From NCBI GenBank assembly GCA_017381935.1, contig JAFOBG010000059.1, positions 1-64,000 on the forward strand: a stretch of 64,000 bases of DNA. The letters are read 5' to 3'. The position numbers and the translations under genes are program-made. Under the pieces are notes generated by a model. That model searched no databases. It was not told where the DNA came from and saw only the letters and a list, made by a program, of their open reading frames with translations. Below are positions 7,876 to 15,585 of the stretch, one piece after another (within the stretch, counting starts at the first letter, position 1; every line of letters begins with the position of its first letter). The DNA is from Alistipes sp. GTDB taxonomy: Bacteria > Bacteroidota > Bacteroidia > Bacteroidales > Rikenellaceae.

Positions 7876-8484
7876 ATGGAAAATTTGAAACTTAAGGAGT
7901 TAACAGACCGTCTCTATGGCGAAGGTCTTGAGAAGGGTCGAGTAGAGTCTGAGCGTTTGGTATCTCAGGCTAAGGCTGAGGCTGAGGCTATTTTGGAGAA
8001 GGCTAAGGCTGAGGCTGCAAAGATTGTTAAAGAGGCGGAGACTAAGGCTGCCGATACGGCTAAGAACTCTATGACAGAGATTTCACTTGCGGGTAAGCAG
8101 GCGTTGGCAAAGATTAAGACAGAGATTGCTGATGCAATTATTGCTAAGAGTGTAGGAGCAGGTGTTTCTGAGGTTGTTGTGGATTGTGAGTTTGTAAAGC
8201 AGTTATTGCTTGCTGTAGCCTCTGCTTGGAACAATGGCGCTAAGGTTGAGTTAAAGGCTCTGTTGCCTGAGGCTATGGAGGCTAAGTTTTCTAAGGCTTT
8301 TGAGGCATCGGTAAAGCAACTCCTTGATGCAGGTATTGAGGTTGGTTACTCTAAGGATGTACGTAACGGCTTTAAGGTAGGTCAGAAGGGTGGCGGTTAC
8401 TATATCGCCTTTACAGATGAGTCATTTGCAGCTCTTATGCAGGAGTATTTGCGTGAGAAGGTTGCCAAACTGCTTTTTGAGTAG
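7876..8484 (+). CDS. atpE: V-type ATPase subunit E
   Basis: 202 residues, peripheral-stalk subunit linking the A3B3 head to the membrane subunit I. The N-terminal half is a highly charged Ala/Glu/Lys-rich helix with repeated KAEAEA/KAEAAK segments (about residues 30-60), as expected for the E/H coiled coil; the C-terminal half is the globular E domain. The repeated codon pattern reflects the coiled coil rather than a DNA repeat. It is the first gene of the operon, followed after 3 bp by the DUF2764 gene. No separate G/H partner gene is present in the operon. Confidence 0.88.
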   Translation: MENLKLKELTDRLYGEGLEKGRVESERLVSQAKAEAEAILEKAKAEAAKIVKEAETKAADTAKNSMTEISLAGKQALAKIKTEIADAIIAKSVGAGVSEVVVDCEFVKQLLLAVASAWNNGAKVELKALLPEAMEAKFSKAFEASVKQLLDAGIEVGYSKDVRNGFKVGQKGGGYYIAFTDESFAALMQEYLREKVAKLLFE

Positions 8485-8487
8485 CCT

Positions 8488-9315
8488 ATGTTCAGTAGTA
8501 ACTATTATGCACTTGTAGCGGGTTTCCGTGAGTATGCGCTTGATGCCGAGACTAAGGGTTTTGACATTGAGGAGATACTTTCGGATGTACAGGGGGCACT
8601 GAGCGCTAAGGATTGGAAAGCGGTTCAGGCTCTTTACACCTACTACGATTGCGAGAATTTGGTCTCTCGTCATAACGGCAGCACGGCGCATAACTCATTA
8701 GGTCGTCTGAGTTTGGAGCAGGTTACAGAGGAACTTAAGAGTCCGAAGTATTTGCCTGAGTCGCTATCTAAGGTAGTTCGTGCCTATGCACAGCCTGATG
8801 GGGAGGATGCAGAGGGTGTAAATCTTGAGCAACCATTCTCGATTTCGCTCTTTACAGCCTACTATGAGCTTTGTAGTAGCTCTTCGTCTCGTTTCCTTAG
8901 AGAGTGGTCTGAGGCAGACCGTACTTTGAGAAACGTAATCTCTGCGCTTGTTGCCAGAGAGCGTTCTGTAGCGGTAGATAGCGTTACGGTAGGTGGCGGA
9001 GAGACGGTTGATTCGCTTTGTCGTAGCTCAGCAGCCGACTTTGGTCTTCGTGGCGAGTTGAGCTATATAGATGCGCTTATTGCAGCTATGGATGAGCCTA
9101 ATATGCTTGAGAAAGAGCGTAAGATAGACCTTATCCGTTGGTCTGTGGCTTCTGAACTCTCTACTTTCGACTATTTCAGTCTTGATGCTGTTCTTGCCTA
9201 TTTGGTTAAGGTCAACATTGTTGCTCGATGGACACAGCTTGATGCTAAGAGTGGCCGCAAGATGTTTGACCGTCTTATGGCGGAGTTGGATGGCAAACAA
9301 CATATCGAAATATAA
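8488..9315 (+). CDS. DUF2764-family protein of the V-ATPase operon
   Basis: 275 residues, no signal peptide or membrane span, Ser/Ala-rich and largely helical by composition. It begins MFSSNYYALVAGFREYALD. This family is typically encoded between the E and A subunit genes of Bacteroidetes V-ATPases. Its gene position matches where subunit C (central-stalk socket, linking the rotor to the c ring) lies in other V/A-ATPase operons, and no C or F gene is otherwise seen here. A role as a divergent C-like subunit is therefore attractive but is inference. It is 3 bp from atpE and 12 bp from atpA. Confidence 0.8.
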   Translation: MFSSNYYALVAGFREYALDAETKGFDIEEILSDVQGALSAKDWKAVQALYTYYDCENLVSRHNGSTAHNSLGRLSLEQVTEELKSPKYLPESLSKVVRAYAQPDGEDAEGVNLEQPFSISLFTAYYELCSSSSSRFLREWSEADRTLRNVISALVARERSVAVDSVTVGGGETVDSLCRSSAADFGLRGELSYIDALIAAMDEPNMLEKERKIDLIRWSVASELSTFDYFSLDAVLAYLVKVNIVARWTQLDAKSGRKMFDRLMAELDGKQHIEI

Positions 9316-9327
9316 AACTCAATAATA

Positions 9328-11079
9328 ATGAAAACACAAGGAAAAGTATGTGGTATCATCTCAAACATCGTAATTGCCCGTGCAGAGGGTGCAGTTGCGC
9401 AGAATGAGATTTGCTATGTTTATTGTGGTGATACCCGAATGATGGCTGAGGTCATCAAGGTTATAGGCGAGGATGCCTATGTACAGGTTTACGACTCCAC
9501 TCGTGGCCTTAAGATTGGCGACCGTGTAGAGTTTGAAGGTCATATGCTCGAGGCAACACTCGCTCCAGGCCTGTTGTCAAAGAACTATGACGGTCTGCAG
9601 AACGACCTTGCAAAGATGGATGGTCTGTTTATCGACCGTGGTTCAATTACCGAGCCGCTTGACTTCAATGCAGTGTGGGAGTTTACTCCACTTGCAAAGG
9701 TTGGCGATAAGGTATCGGCAGCCTCTTGGCTTGGTCAGGTACAGGAGCAGTGGATTGCTCACAAGATTATGGTGCCATTTATCATGACAGGTAACTACAC
9801 TGTAAAGAGCATCGTTGCAGCAGGTAGCTATAAGGTAACAGACACTATTGCAGTTCTTGCAGATGTAGATGGCAATGAGTACAATGTAACAATGGTTCAG
9901 AAGTGGCCTGTAAAGCAGGCAGTTCGTTGCTACACCGAGAAGCCACGTCCGTCAAAGGTTATGGAGACAGGTGTACGAGCTATTGATACCTTCAACCCGC
10001 TTGCAGAGGGTGGTACCGGCTTTATTCCTGGTCCATTCGGTGCAGGTAAGACCGTGCTCCAGCACGCCATTTCAAAGCAGGCTGAGGCAGATGTTATTAT
10101 CATTGTAGCATGTGGAGAGCGTGCAAATGAGGTAGTGGAGATTTTCAAGGAGTTCCCAGAGCTTGTTGACCCACGTACAGGCCATAAACTTATGGAGCGT
10201 ACAATTATTATCTGTAACACCTCAAACATGCCGGTTGCGGCCCGTGAGGCATCAGTATATACCGGTATGACAATCGGAGAGTACTACCGTTCTATGGGTC
10301 TGAGAGTGCTTGTTATGGCAGACTCTACCTCTCGTTGGGCACAGGCACTTCGTGAGATGTCAAACCGTCTTGAGGAGCTTCCAGGTCAGGATGCGTTCCC
10401 TATGGACCTTTCGGCAATTATCTCTAACTTCTATGCCCGTGCAGGTCTTGTAAAGCTGACAAATGGTAAGACAGGTTCTGTAACCTTCCTCGGTACAGTA
10501 TCTCCTGCAGGAGGTAACCTTAAGGAGCCTGTAACAGAGTCAACCAAGAAGGCCGCACGTTGTTTCTACGCTCTTTCTCAGGGCCGTGCAGACTCAAAGC
10601 GTTATCCTGCAATCGACCCACTTGACTCATACTCTAAGTATCTTGAGTATCCTGAGGTGGAGCAGTACCTGGGCGAGAAAATTGAGAAGGGCTGGGTAGA
10701 ACTTGTTCGTAAGGGTAAGACTATCGTACAGCGTGGTAAGGAGGCAAATGACCAGATTAACATCTTGGGAGATGACGGTGTACCTGTTGACTACCATGAG
10801 CGTTTCTGGAAGAGCGAGCTTATCGACTTTGTTGTTCTTCAGCAGGATGCATTCGATGATATTGACGCCAACTGTCCTATGGAGCGTCAGCAGATGATGT
10901 ATAAGATGGTACTCGACATCTGCGACTATGACTTCGACTTTGTTGATTTCAATGAGTGTTCGAAGTTCTTCAAGGGTCTTATCAACCTCTTCCGTCAGAT
11001 GAACTACTCAGAGTGGAAGAGCGAGAAATTCTACGACTATCAAAAGCAAATCGAGGAGTATGTAGCTTCAGCTAAATAA
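9328..11079 (+). CDS. atpA: V-type ATPase catalytic subunit A
   Basis: 583 residues. Nucleotide-binding catalytic subunit of the V1 head. The N-terminal barrel is followed by the A-type bulge region, and residues 235-242 (GPFGAGKT) form the Walker A loop in the V/A-type form. Glu264 in ACGERANEVVE is the expected catalytic glutamate. Length is typical (580-600). Translation start ATG 9328 lies 12 bp after the DUF2764 stop and agrees with the family start KTQGKVCGI. Confidence 0.97.
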   Translation: MKTQGKVCGIISNIVIARAEGAVAQNEICYVYCGDTRMMAEVIKVIGEDAYVQVYDSTRGLKIGDRVEFEGHMLEATLAPGLLSKNYDGLQNDLAKMDGLFIDRGSITEPLDFNAVWEFTPLAKVGDKVSAASWLGQVQEQWIAHKIMVPFIMTGNYTVKSIVAAGSYKVTDTIAVLADVDGNEYNVTMVQKWPVKQAVRCYTEKPRPSKVMETGVRAIDTFNPLAEGGTGFIPGPFGAGKTVLQHAISKQAEADVIIIVACGERANEVVEIFKEFPELVDPRTGHKLMERTIIICNTSNMPVAAREASVYTGMTIGEYYRSMGLRVLVMADSTSRWAQALREMSNRLEELPGQDAFPMDLSAIISNFYARAGLVKLTNGKTGSVTFLGTVSPAGGNLKEPVTESTKKAARCFYALSQGRADSKRYPAIDPLDSYSKYLEYPEVEQYLGEKIEKGWVELVRKGKTIVQRGKEANDQINILGDDGVPVDYHERFWKSELIDFVVLQQDAFDDIDANCPMERQQMMYKMVLDICDYDFDFVDFNECSKFFKGLINLFRQMNYSEWKSEKFYDYQKQIEEYVASAK

Positions 11080-11088
11080 TTTGGTACT

Positions 11089-12408
11089 ATGACAACACGA
11101 GCATTTCAAAAGATATACACAAAAATCGACAATATTACCAAGGCAACCGTTACTCTTCGTGCAACGGGCGTAGGTAATGATGAGCTTGCAACCGTAGGCG
11201 GAAAGCTTGCTCAGGTAGTAAAGATTATGGGCGAGAATGTAACACTGCAGGTCTTTGCAGGTACAGAGGGTCTTGCCACCAACTCAGAGGTTGTGTTCCA
11301 CGGAGAGCCACCAAAGCTTAAGGTATCAGACAACCTTGCAGGTCGTTTCTTCAATGCATACGGTGAGCCACTTGAGGGTGGTGAGCAACTTGAGGGTGAG
11401 GCACGAGAGATTGGCGGTCCTACAGTAAACCCATTCAAGCGTCTCCAGCCATCAGAGCTTATTGCAACAGGTATTGCAGGTATTGACCTTAACAATACCC
11501 TTGTAACCGGTCAGAAAATTCCGTTCTTTGCCGACCCAGACCAGCCATATAATGCCGTTATGGCAAATGTGGCACTCCGAGCAAAGGCAGATAAGATTAT
11601 CCTTGGAGGTATGGGTCTTACAAATGACGACTTCCTCTACTTCAAGCAGGTCTTTGAGAACGCAGGAGCCCTTGACCGTATCGTATCATTCGTAAATACT
11701 ACAGAGAATCCACCTGTAGAGCGTCTGCTTGTACCGGATATGGCACTTACAGCGGCAGAGTACTTTGCAGTGGATAAGGGCGAGAAGGTGTTGGTACTTC
11801 TTACCGATATGACCCTCTATGCTGATGCCCTTGCAATCGTCTCTAACCGTATGGACCAGATTCCGTCAAAGGACTCAATGCCTGGTTCACTCTACTCAGA
11901 CCTTGCAAAGATTTACGAGAAGGCGGTACAGCTTCCAAATGGTGGTTCTATTACCATTATCGCCGTTACAACCCTCTCAGGAGGTGATATTACCCACGCT
12001 ATTCCGGATAATACAGGTTATATCACCGAGGGTCAGCTCTTCCTTCGTAACGACTCAGATACAGGTAAAGTAATTATCGACCCATTCCGTTCACTATCTC
12101 GACTCAAGCAGCTTGTAATTGGTAAGAAGACCCGTGAGGACCATCCACAGGTTATGAATGCCTGTGTGCGTCTGTATGCTGATGCAGCTAATGCGAAGAC
12201 TAAGCTGGAGAACGGTTTTGACCTTTCAGACTATGATGAGCGTGCACTTAAGTTTGCACACGACTACTCAGAGAAGTTGCTCGCAATCGACGTAAATATC
12301 GACATTACCGAGATGCTCGATACAGCATGGGAGCTCTTTGCAGAGTACTTCACTAAGGAGGAGGTTGCAATCAAGGCTGAACTTATTGCAAAATATTGGA
12401 AAGCATAG
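11089..12408 (+). CDS. atpB: V-type ATPase regulatory subunit B
   Basis: 439 residues, non-catalytic head subunit alternating with A. It begins TTRAFQKIYTKIDNITKATV and carries the family segment FADPDQPYNAVMANVALRA where a catalytic P-loop would be, so the Walker A motif is degenerate as expected. LTDMTLYADAL and SMPGSLYSDLAKIYEKA are further B-subunit hallmarks. It starts 9 bp after atpA and is followed 6 bp later by atpD. Confidence 0.96.
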   Translation: MTTRAFQKIYTKIDNITKATVTLRATGVGNDELATVGGKLAQVVKIMGENVTLQVFAGTEGLATNSEVVFHGEPPKLKVSDNLAGRFFNAYGEPLEGGEQLEGEAREIGGPTVNPFKRLQPSELIATGIAGIDLNNTLVTGQKIPFFADPDQPYNAVMANVALRAKADKIILGGMGLTNDDFLYFKQVFENAGALDRIVSFVNTTENPPVERLLVPDMALTAAEYFAVDKGEKVLVLLTDMTLYADALAIVSNRMDQIPSKDSMPGSLYSDLAKIYEKAVQLPNGGSITIIAVTTLSGGDITHAIPDNTGYITEGQLFLRNDSDTGKVIIDPFRSLSRLKQLVIGKKTREDHPQVMNACVRLYADAANAKTKLENGFDLSDYDERALKFAHDYSEKLLAIDVNIDITEMLDTAWELFAEYFTKEEVAIKAELIAKYWKA

Positions 12409-12414
12409 TAAAGA

Positions 12415-13032
12415 ATGGCAATCAAATTTCAATATAACAAGACTTCGCTTGGCGAGCTGGGCAAGCAACTCAAGATGCGCCAGAAGGCACTCCCTACCAT
12501 TAAAAGTAAGGAGTCGGCTCTGCGCTCAGAGGTAAAGCGAGCGAAGGACTCAGCCGCATCGTACCGAGAGAGGCTCGATACACTTGTATCGCAGTATGAC
12601 TATATGGTAGCATTGTGGGGTGAGTTTGATTGTACACTACTCAAGATTTCGGATGTCAAGTTAAGGACACAGAAAATCGCAGGTGTCCGTATTCCAATTC
12701 TCGAAGAGGTTATTTTTACTGAGAAATCATTTGACCTCTTCTCTTCACCGGCTTGGTATAGCGATGGCCTCAAATTGCTTAAGCAGATAGCCTCTTTAGG
12801 CATAGAGTCAGAGGTCTATACCCGCCAGATGGAGCTTTTGGACTACGCACGCCGCAAGACTACTCAAAAGGTAAACCTCTACGAGAAGGTACAGATACCT
12901 GGTTATGAGGATGCCATACGTAAGATTAAACGATTTATGGAGGATGAGGAGAATCTGAGTAAGTCGGCACAGAAAATCGTAAAGACACGCCAGCAACAGC
13001 AGGCAGCTGCCGAGGAGGGCAGAGGGTTATGA
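12415..13032 (+). CDS. atpD: V-type ATPase central-stalk subunit D
   Basis: 205 residues. Rotor shaft subunit, two long antiparallel helices. The N-terminal segment AIKFQYNKTSLGELGKQLK and the basic, Gln-rich C-terminal helix (KIVKTRQQQQAAAEE) fit the family, as does the conserved RRKTTQKVNLYEKVQIP around residues 141-157. Its stop codon overlaps the start of the subunit I gene (ATGA), which implies coupled translation. Confidence 0.93.
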   Translation: MAIKFQYNKTSLGELGKQLKMRQKALPTIKSKESALRSEVKRAKDSAASYRERLDTLVSQYDYMVALWGEFDCTLLKISDVKLRTQKIAGVRIPILEEVIFTEKSFDLFSSPAWYSDGLKLLKQIASLGIESEVYTRQMELLDYARRKTTQKVNLYEKVQIPGYEDAIRKIKRFMEDEENLSKSAQKIVKTRQQQQAAAEEGRGL

Positions 13033-14849
13033 TAGTAAGAATGATGAAGTATGACATTGTCCTCTTCGCACCGGAGCGAGACCGCTTTATCGAGTCGTTG
13101 CGTGAGACGGGCATGGTCGATATCACCACCTCAGGTTGGGAGCCAACCGAGTCAGATCGTACCCTCCTTCTTGAGATTGAGGCCCGTACTAAGGCCCTGG
13201 TACAGCTTGATAGCGTAGCTGAGCAGACAAGTACAACTACTGTTGATGCTCAGAACGCCTTTGATAGCTATAAGGAGGCTCAGAGTGTAATCACAGCCGC
13301 TAAGAGTGATATAGCACGCCTTGAGAAGAGCCTTGATGAGTGGCGTGAGTGGGGCGATATAGATATTGCTCACCTTGCAGCCCTTGCTGAGGCAGGAGTT
13401 GTGTTGCGTTTCTTTGTAACCCCTACAAGCACTTACGCTAAGGGCGTTGAGGAGTGGAGCGAGAACTATAATATCTCGCTTGTAAGCCAGGTGGATAATC
13501 AAGCACGCTTTGTTGTAATAGGCAATGGTAGTGAGGAGATAAATATTGATGCACAGGAGCTTAAAGCCCCTACAATGAACCTCACACAGCTTACAGCAGC
13601 CATTGCAGCAGCCACTGAGCGTATAGAGTCGGCACAGCAGACTATTGTAGCCTGTGCAGCACATCGTTCAGTAATTGCCGCAGAGCTTAGTCAGATGAAA
13701 CTACAACTTCAGAATATCCGTATCAGCTCAACCGCACAAAGTGAGGCCGAGGGTCATCTGCTTGTCCTTGAGGGCTGGGCAGAGGAGGCAAATGCCGATA
13801 AGGTAGATGCTCTTCTTGAGGCCTCTCCAAATACGGTCTATCTGAAGAGCAATCCAACCCCAGAGGATAATACACCGGTTAAGTTGAAGAATAACCGTTT
13901 TGCGCGTATCTTCGAGCTTGTCGGTAATATGTATGCACTGCCAAAGTATGGAACTATCGACCTTACACCATTCTTCGCACCGTTCTATATGCTCTTCTTC
14001 GCAATCTGTCTTTGCGATGCGGGCTATGGCTCGGTAATCCTTGCGGCGGGTATTGCTCTGCTGCTTAAGGGTGGAGTGAAGATGCGTCAGGCGGCGCTCT
14101 TCTCGACTGTTTGTGGTGTTGCAAGTGTCGCCTTTGGTTTTGCAGCAAACTCATTCTTCGGAATGACTATATCTGATGCTCCACTGTTTGAGGATTGGAA
14201 GTTCCTGGACTTCCAGAATCAGTTCTTCTACGCATCTCTCGGTATTGGTATTTTCCAGATACTCTTTGGTATGGCTATCAATATCGTTATGACAACCATT
14301 ACCTACGGCTTTAAGAATGCACTTGGCTCGCTGGGTTGGTTCTTGCTCATCTTCAGCTCTTGTGCTGCAGGTGTTGCAGGTATGGTTGGTGCGGAGTGGT
14401 ACTCATTCTCTTCTGTGGCATATATGGCTACCATAGGCGTTGCACTTGTGCTGATGCTGTTGCTCAATAAGCCGAGCTTCAATATCTTCGCAAACTTCGG
14501 CGTTGGATTGTGGGATACCTATAATAATATAACAGGCCTGCTCTCTGACCTGCTCTCGTATATCCGTCTGTTCGCCATCGGACTTTCGGGCGGTGTACTT
14601 GCGTTGGTATTCAATAGCCTCGCTATGGGTCTTACAGGCCTTGATGCAGGTATCGAGCAGTTTACAGTAGGAACTGTATTCCAGATTATCGGTGCATCGG
14701 CAATTCTGCTTATTGGTCACGGTATCAACCTCTTTATGTCCACAATCTCGTCATTTGTGCACCCTATGCGATTGACCTTTGTGGAGTTCTTCAAAAATGC
14801 TGGCTTCGAGATGGGTACACGTGCCTTCGAGCCTCTTAAAAATGAATAG
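13029..14849 (+). CDS. atpI: V-type ATPase membrane subunit I (a-subunit homologue)
   Basis: 606 residues, the membrane stator that carries the ion half-channels. Residues 1 to about 300 form the cytoplasmic coiled-coil arm that contacts E; the remainder has seven or eight hydrophobic spans. DLLSYIRLFAIGLSGG (about 513-528) contains the conserved Arg facing the rotor, and MRLTFVEFFKNAGFE near the end is typical of the family. ATG 13029 overlaps atpD by 4 bp; in-frame ATGs at 13041 and 13044 are alternatives. Confidence 0.95.
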   Translation: MIVRMMKYDIVLFAPERDRFIESLRETGMVDITTSGWEPTESDRTLLLEIEARTKALVQLDSVAEQTSTTTVDAQNAFDSYKEAQSVITAAKSDIARLEKSLDEWREWGDIDIAHLAALAEAGVVLRFFVTPTSTYAKGVEEWSENYNISLVSQVDNQARFVVIGNGSEEINIDAQELKAPTMNLTQLTAAIAAATERIESAQQTIVACAAHRSVIAAELSQMKLQLQNIRISSTAQSEAEGHLLVLEGWAEEANADKVDALLEASPNTVYLKSNPTPEDNTPVKLKNNRFARIFELVGNMYALPKYGTIDLTPFFAPFYMLFFAICLCDAGYGSVILAAGIALLLKGGVKMRQAALFSTVCGVASVAFGFAANSFFGMTISDAPLFEDWKFLDFQNQFFYASLGIGIFQILFGMAINIVMTTITYGFKNALGSLGWFLLIFSSCAAGVAGMVGAEWYSFSSVAYMATIGVALVLMLLLNKPSFNIFANFGVGLWDTYNNITGLLSDLLSYIRLFAIGLSGGVLALVFNSLAMGLTGLDAGIEQFTVGTVFQIIGASAILLIGHGINLFMSTISSFVHPMRLTFVEFFKNAGFEMGTRAFEPLKNE

Positions 14850-14893
14850 ACAATAGTAAACAATAATTAAAACTTAAAAAAACAATTACAATT

Positions 14894-15424
14894 ATGGCAA
14901 ATTCAGCAATTATTATGGCTTACGTAGGCGTTGCGCTTATGGTAGGTTTTGCAGGTATCGCATCTGCAATCGGTACTGCAATCTGTGGTCAGGCGGCAGT
15001 AGGTGCAATGAAGAAGAACGGTGGTGCATTCGGTAGCTACATGGTGCTCTCAGCGCTTCCAGGTTCACAGGGTCTTTATGGTTTCGTTTGTTTCTTTATG
15101 GTTACAAACCTCTATCCACTCGTAGGTCCTGCAATTACACCTGCACAGGGTGCAGCTGTTCTGGGTATCGGTCTTCTCGTTGGTATGGTAAACCTTCTTG
15201 CAGCTATCTACCAGGGTAAGGTTTGTGCTAACGGTATCGCAGCTATCGGTAATGGTCACGATGTAATGGGTAAGACCCTTATCCTTGCAGCGTTCCCAGA
15301 GCTCTACGCTATCCTTACTGTAGCAGCTACCTTCCTTATCGCATCTGTTGCAACTACTTGGGGTGCTCCTGAGGTTGCTGAGGCGGTTGTAGAGGCAGCA
15401 GCAGAGGCTGTTCCTGCAGTATAA
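14894..15424 (+). CDS. atpK: V-type ATPase rotor-ring subunit K with Na+-type ligand residues
   Basis: 176 residues with four membrane helices in two hairpins, so each subunit is a duplicated c-type unit. The first hairpin has LPGSQGLYGF (55-64) and no carboxylate; the second has FPELYAIL with the single ion-carrying Glu136. In Enterococcus hirae NtpK the Na+ ligands include Thr64, Gln65, Gln110 and Glu139; the aligned residues here are Ser58, Gln59, Gln107 (in YQGKV) and Glu136. That favours Na+ over H+ coupling, an inference from residues only. An Ala/Glu-rich tail of about 20 residues follows the last helix. It is the last operon gene, 44 bp after atpI. Confidence 0.94.
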   Translation: MANSAIIMAYVGVALMVGFAGIASAIGTAICGQAAVGAMKKNGGAFGSYMVLSALPGSQGLYGFVCFFMVTNLYPLVGPAITPAQGAAVLGIGLLVGMVNLLAAIYQGKVCANGIAAIGNGHDVMGKTLILAAFPELYAILTVAATFLIASVATTWGAPEVAEAVVEAAAEAVPAV

Positions 15425-15465
15425 TTCTGTTGTAAGGGCGGCATTTGGCCGCATTACACTGTGAT

Positions 15466-15510
15466 AACCGAGTGCTTACATCTTTGTATGTTGAGCACTC
15501 GGTTGTTTTT
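15466..15510 (+). terminator. Intrinsic terminator of the V-ATPase operon
   Basis: AACCGAGTGCT (15466-15476) pairs perfectly with AGCACTCGGTT (15494-15504) and is followed by GTTTTTG. A smaller hairpin, GCGGC-ATTTG-GCCGC, precedes it at 15439-15453. Confidence 0.9.
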
Positions 15511-15538
15511 GTAGCTTGATTTTAGGATAGCAAATAAT

Positions 15539-15565
15539 AAAGGGAGATTATTGCAATCTCCCTTT
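15539..15565 (-). terminator. Intrinsic terminator of transketolase gene
   Basis: AAAGGGAGATT (15539-15549) and AATCTCCCTTT (15555-15565) form an 11-bp stem. It lies 20 bp beyond the transketolase stop on the minus strand and is followed there by TATTATTTGC, a modest U-rich tract. Confidence 0.75.
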
Positions 15566-15585
15566 CCTATTTTGAATGTTGTGAA

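Noticed and set aside
7960..8060. Repeated GCTGAGGCT/AAGGCT units as a DNA repeat
   Set aside because: They encode the Ala/Glu/Lys coiled coil of V-ATPase subunit E and stay in frame.
9930..10229. Long opposite-strand frames inside the V-ATPase, metH and glmS genes
   Set aside because: They are shadows of strongly conserved genes on the other strand and show no family motif.
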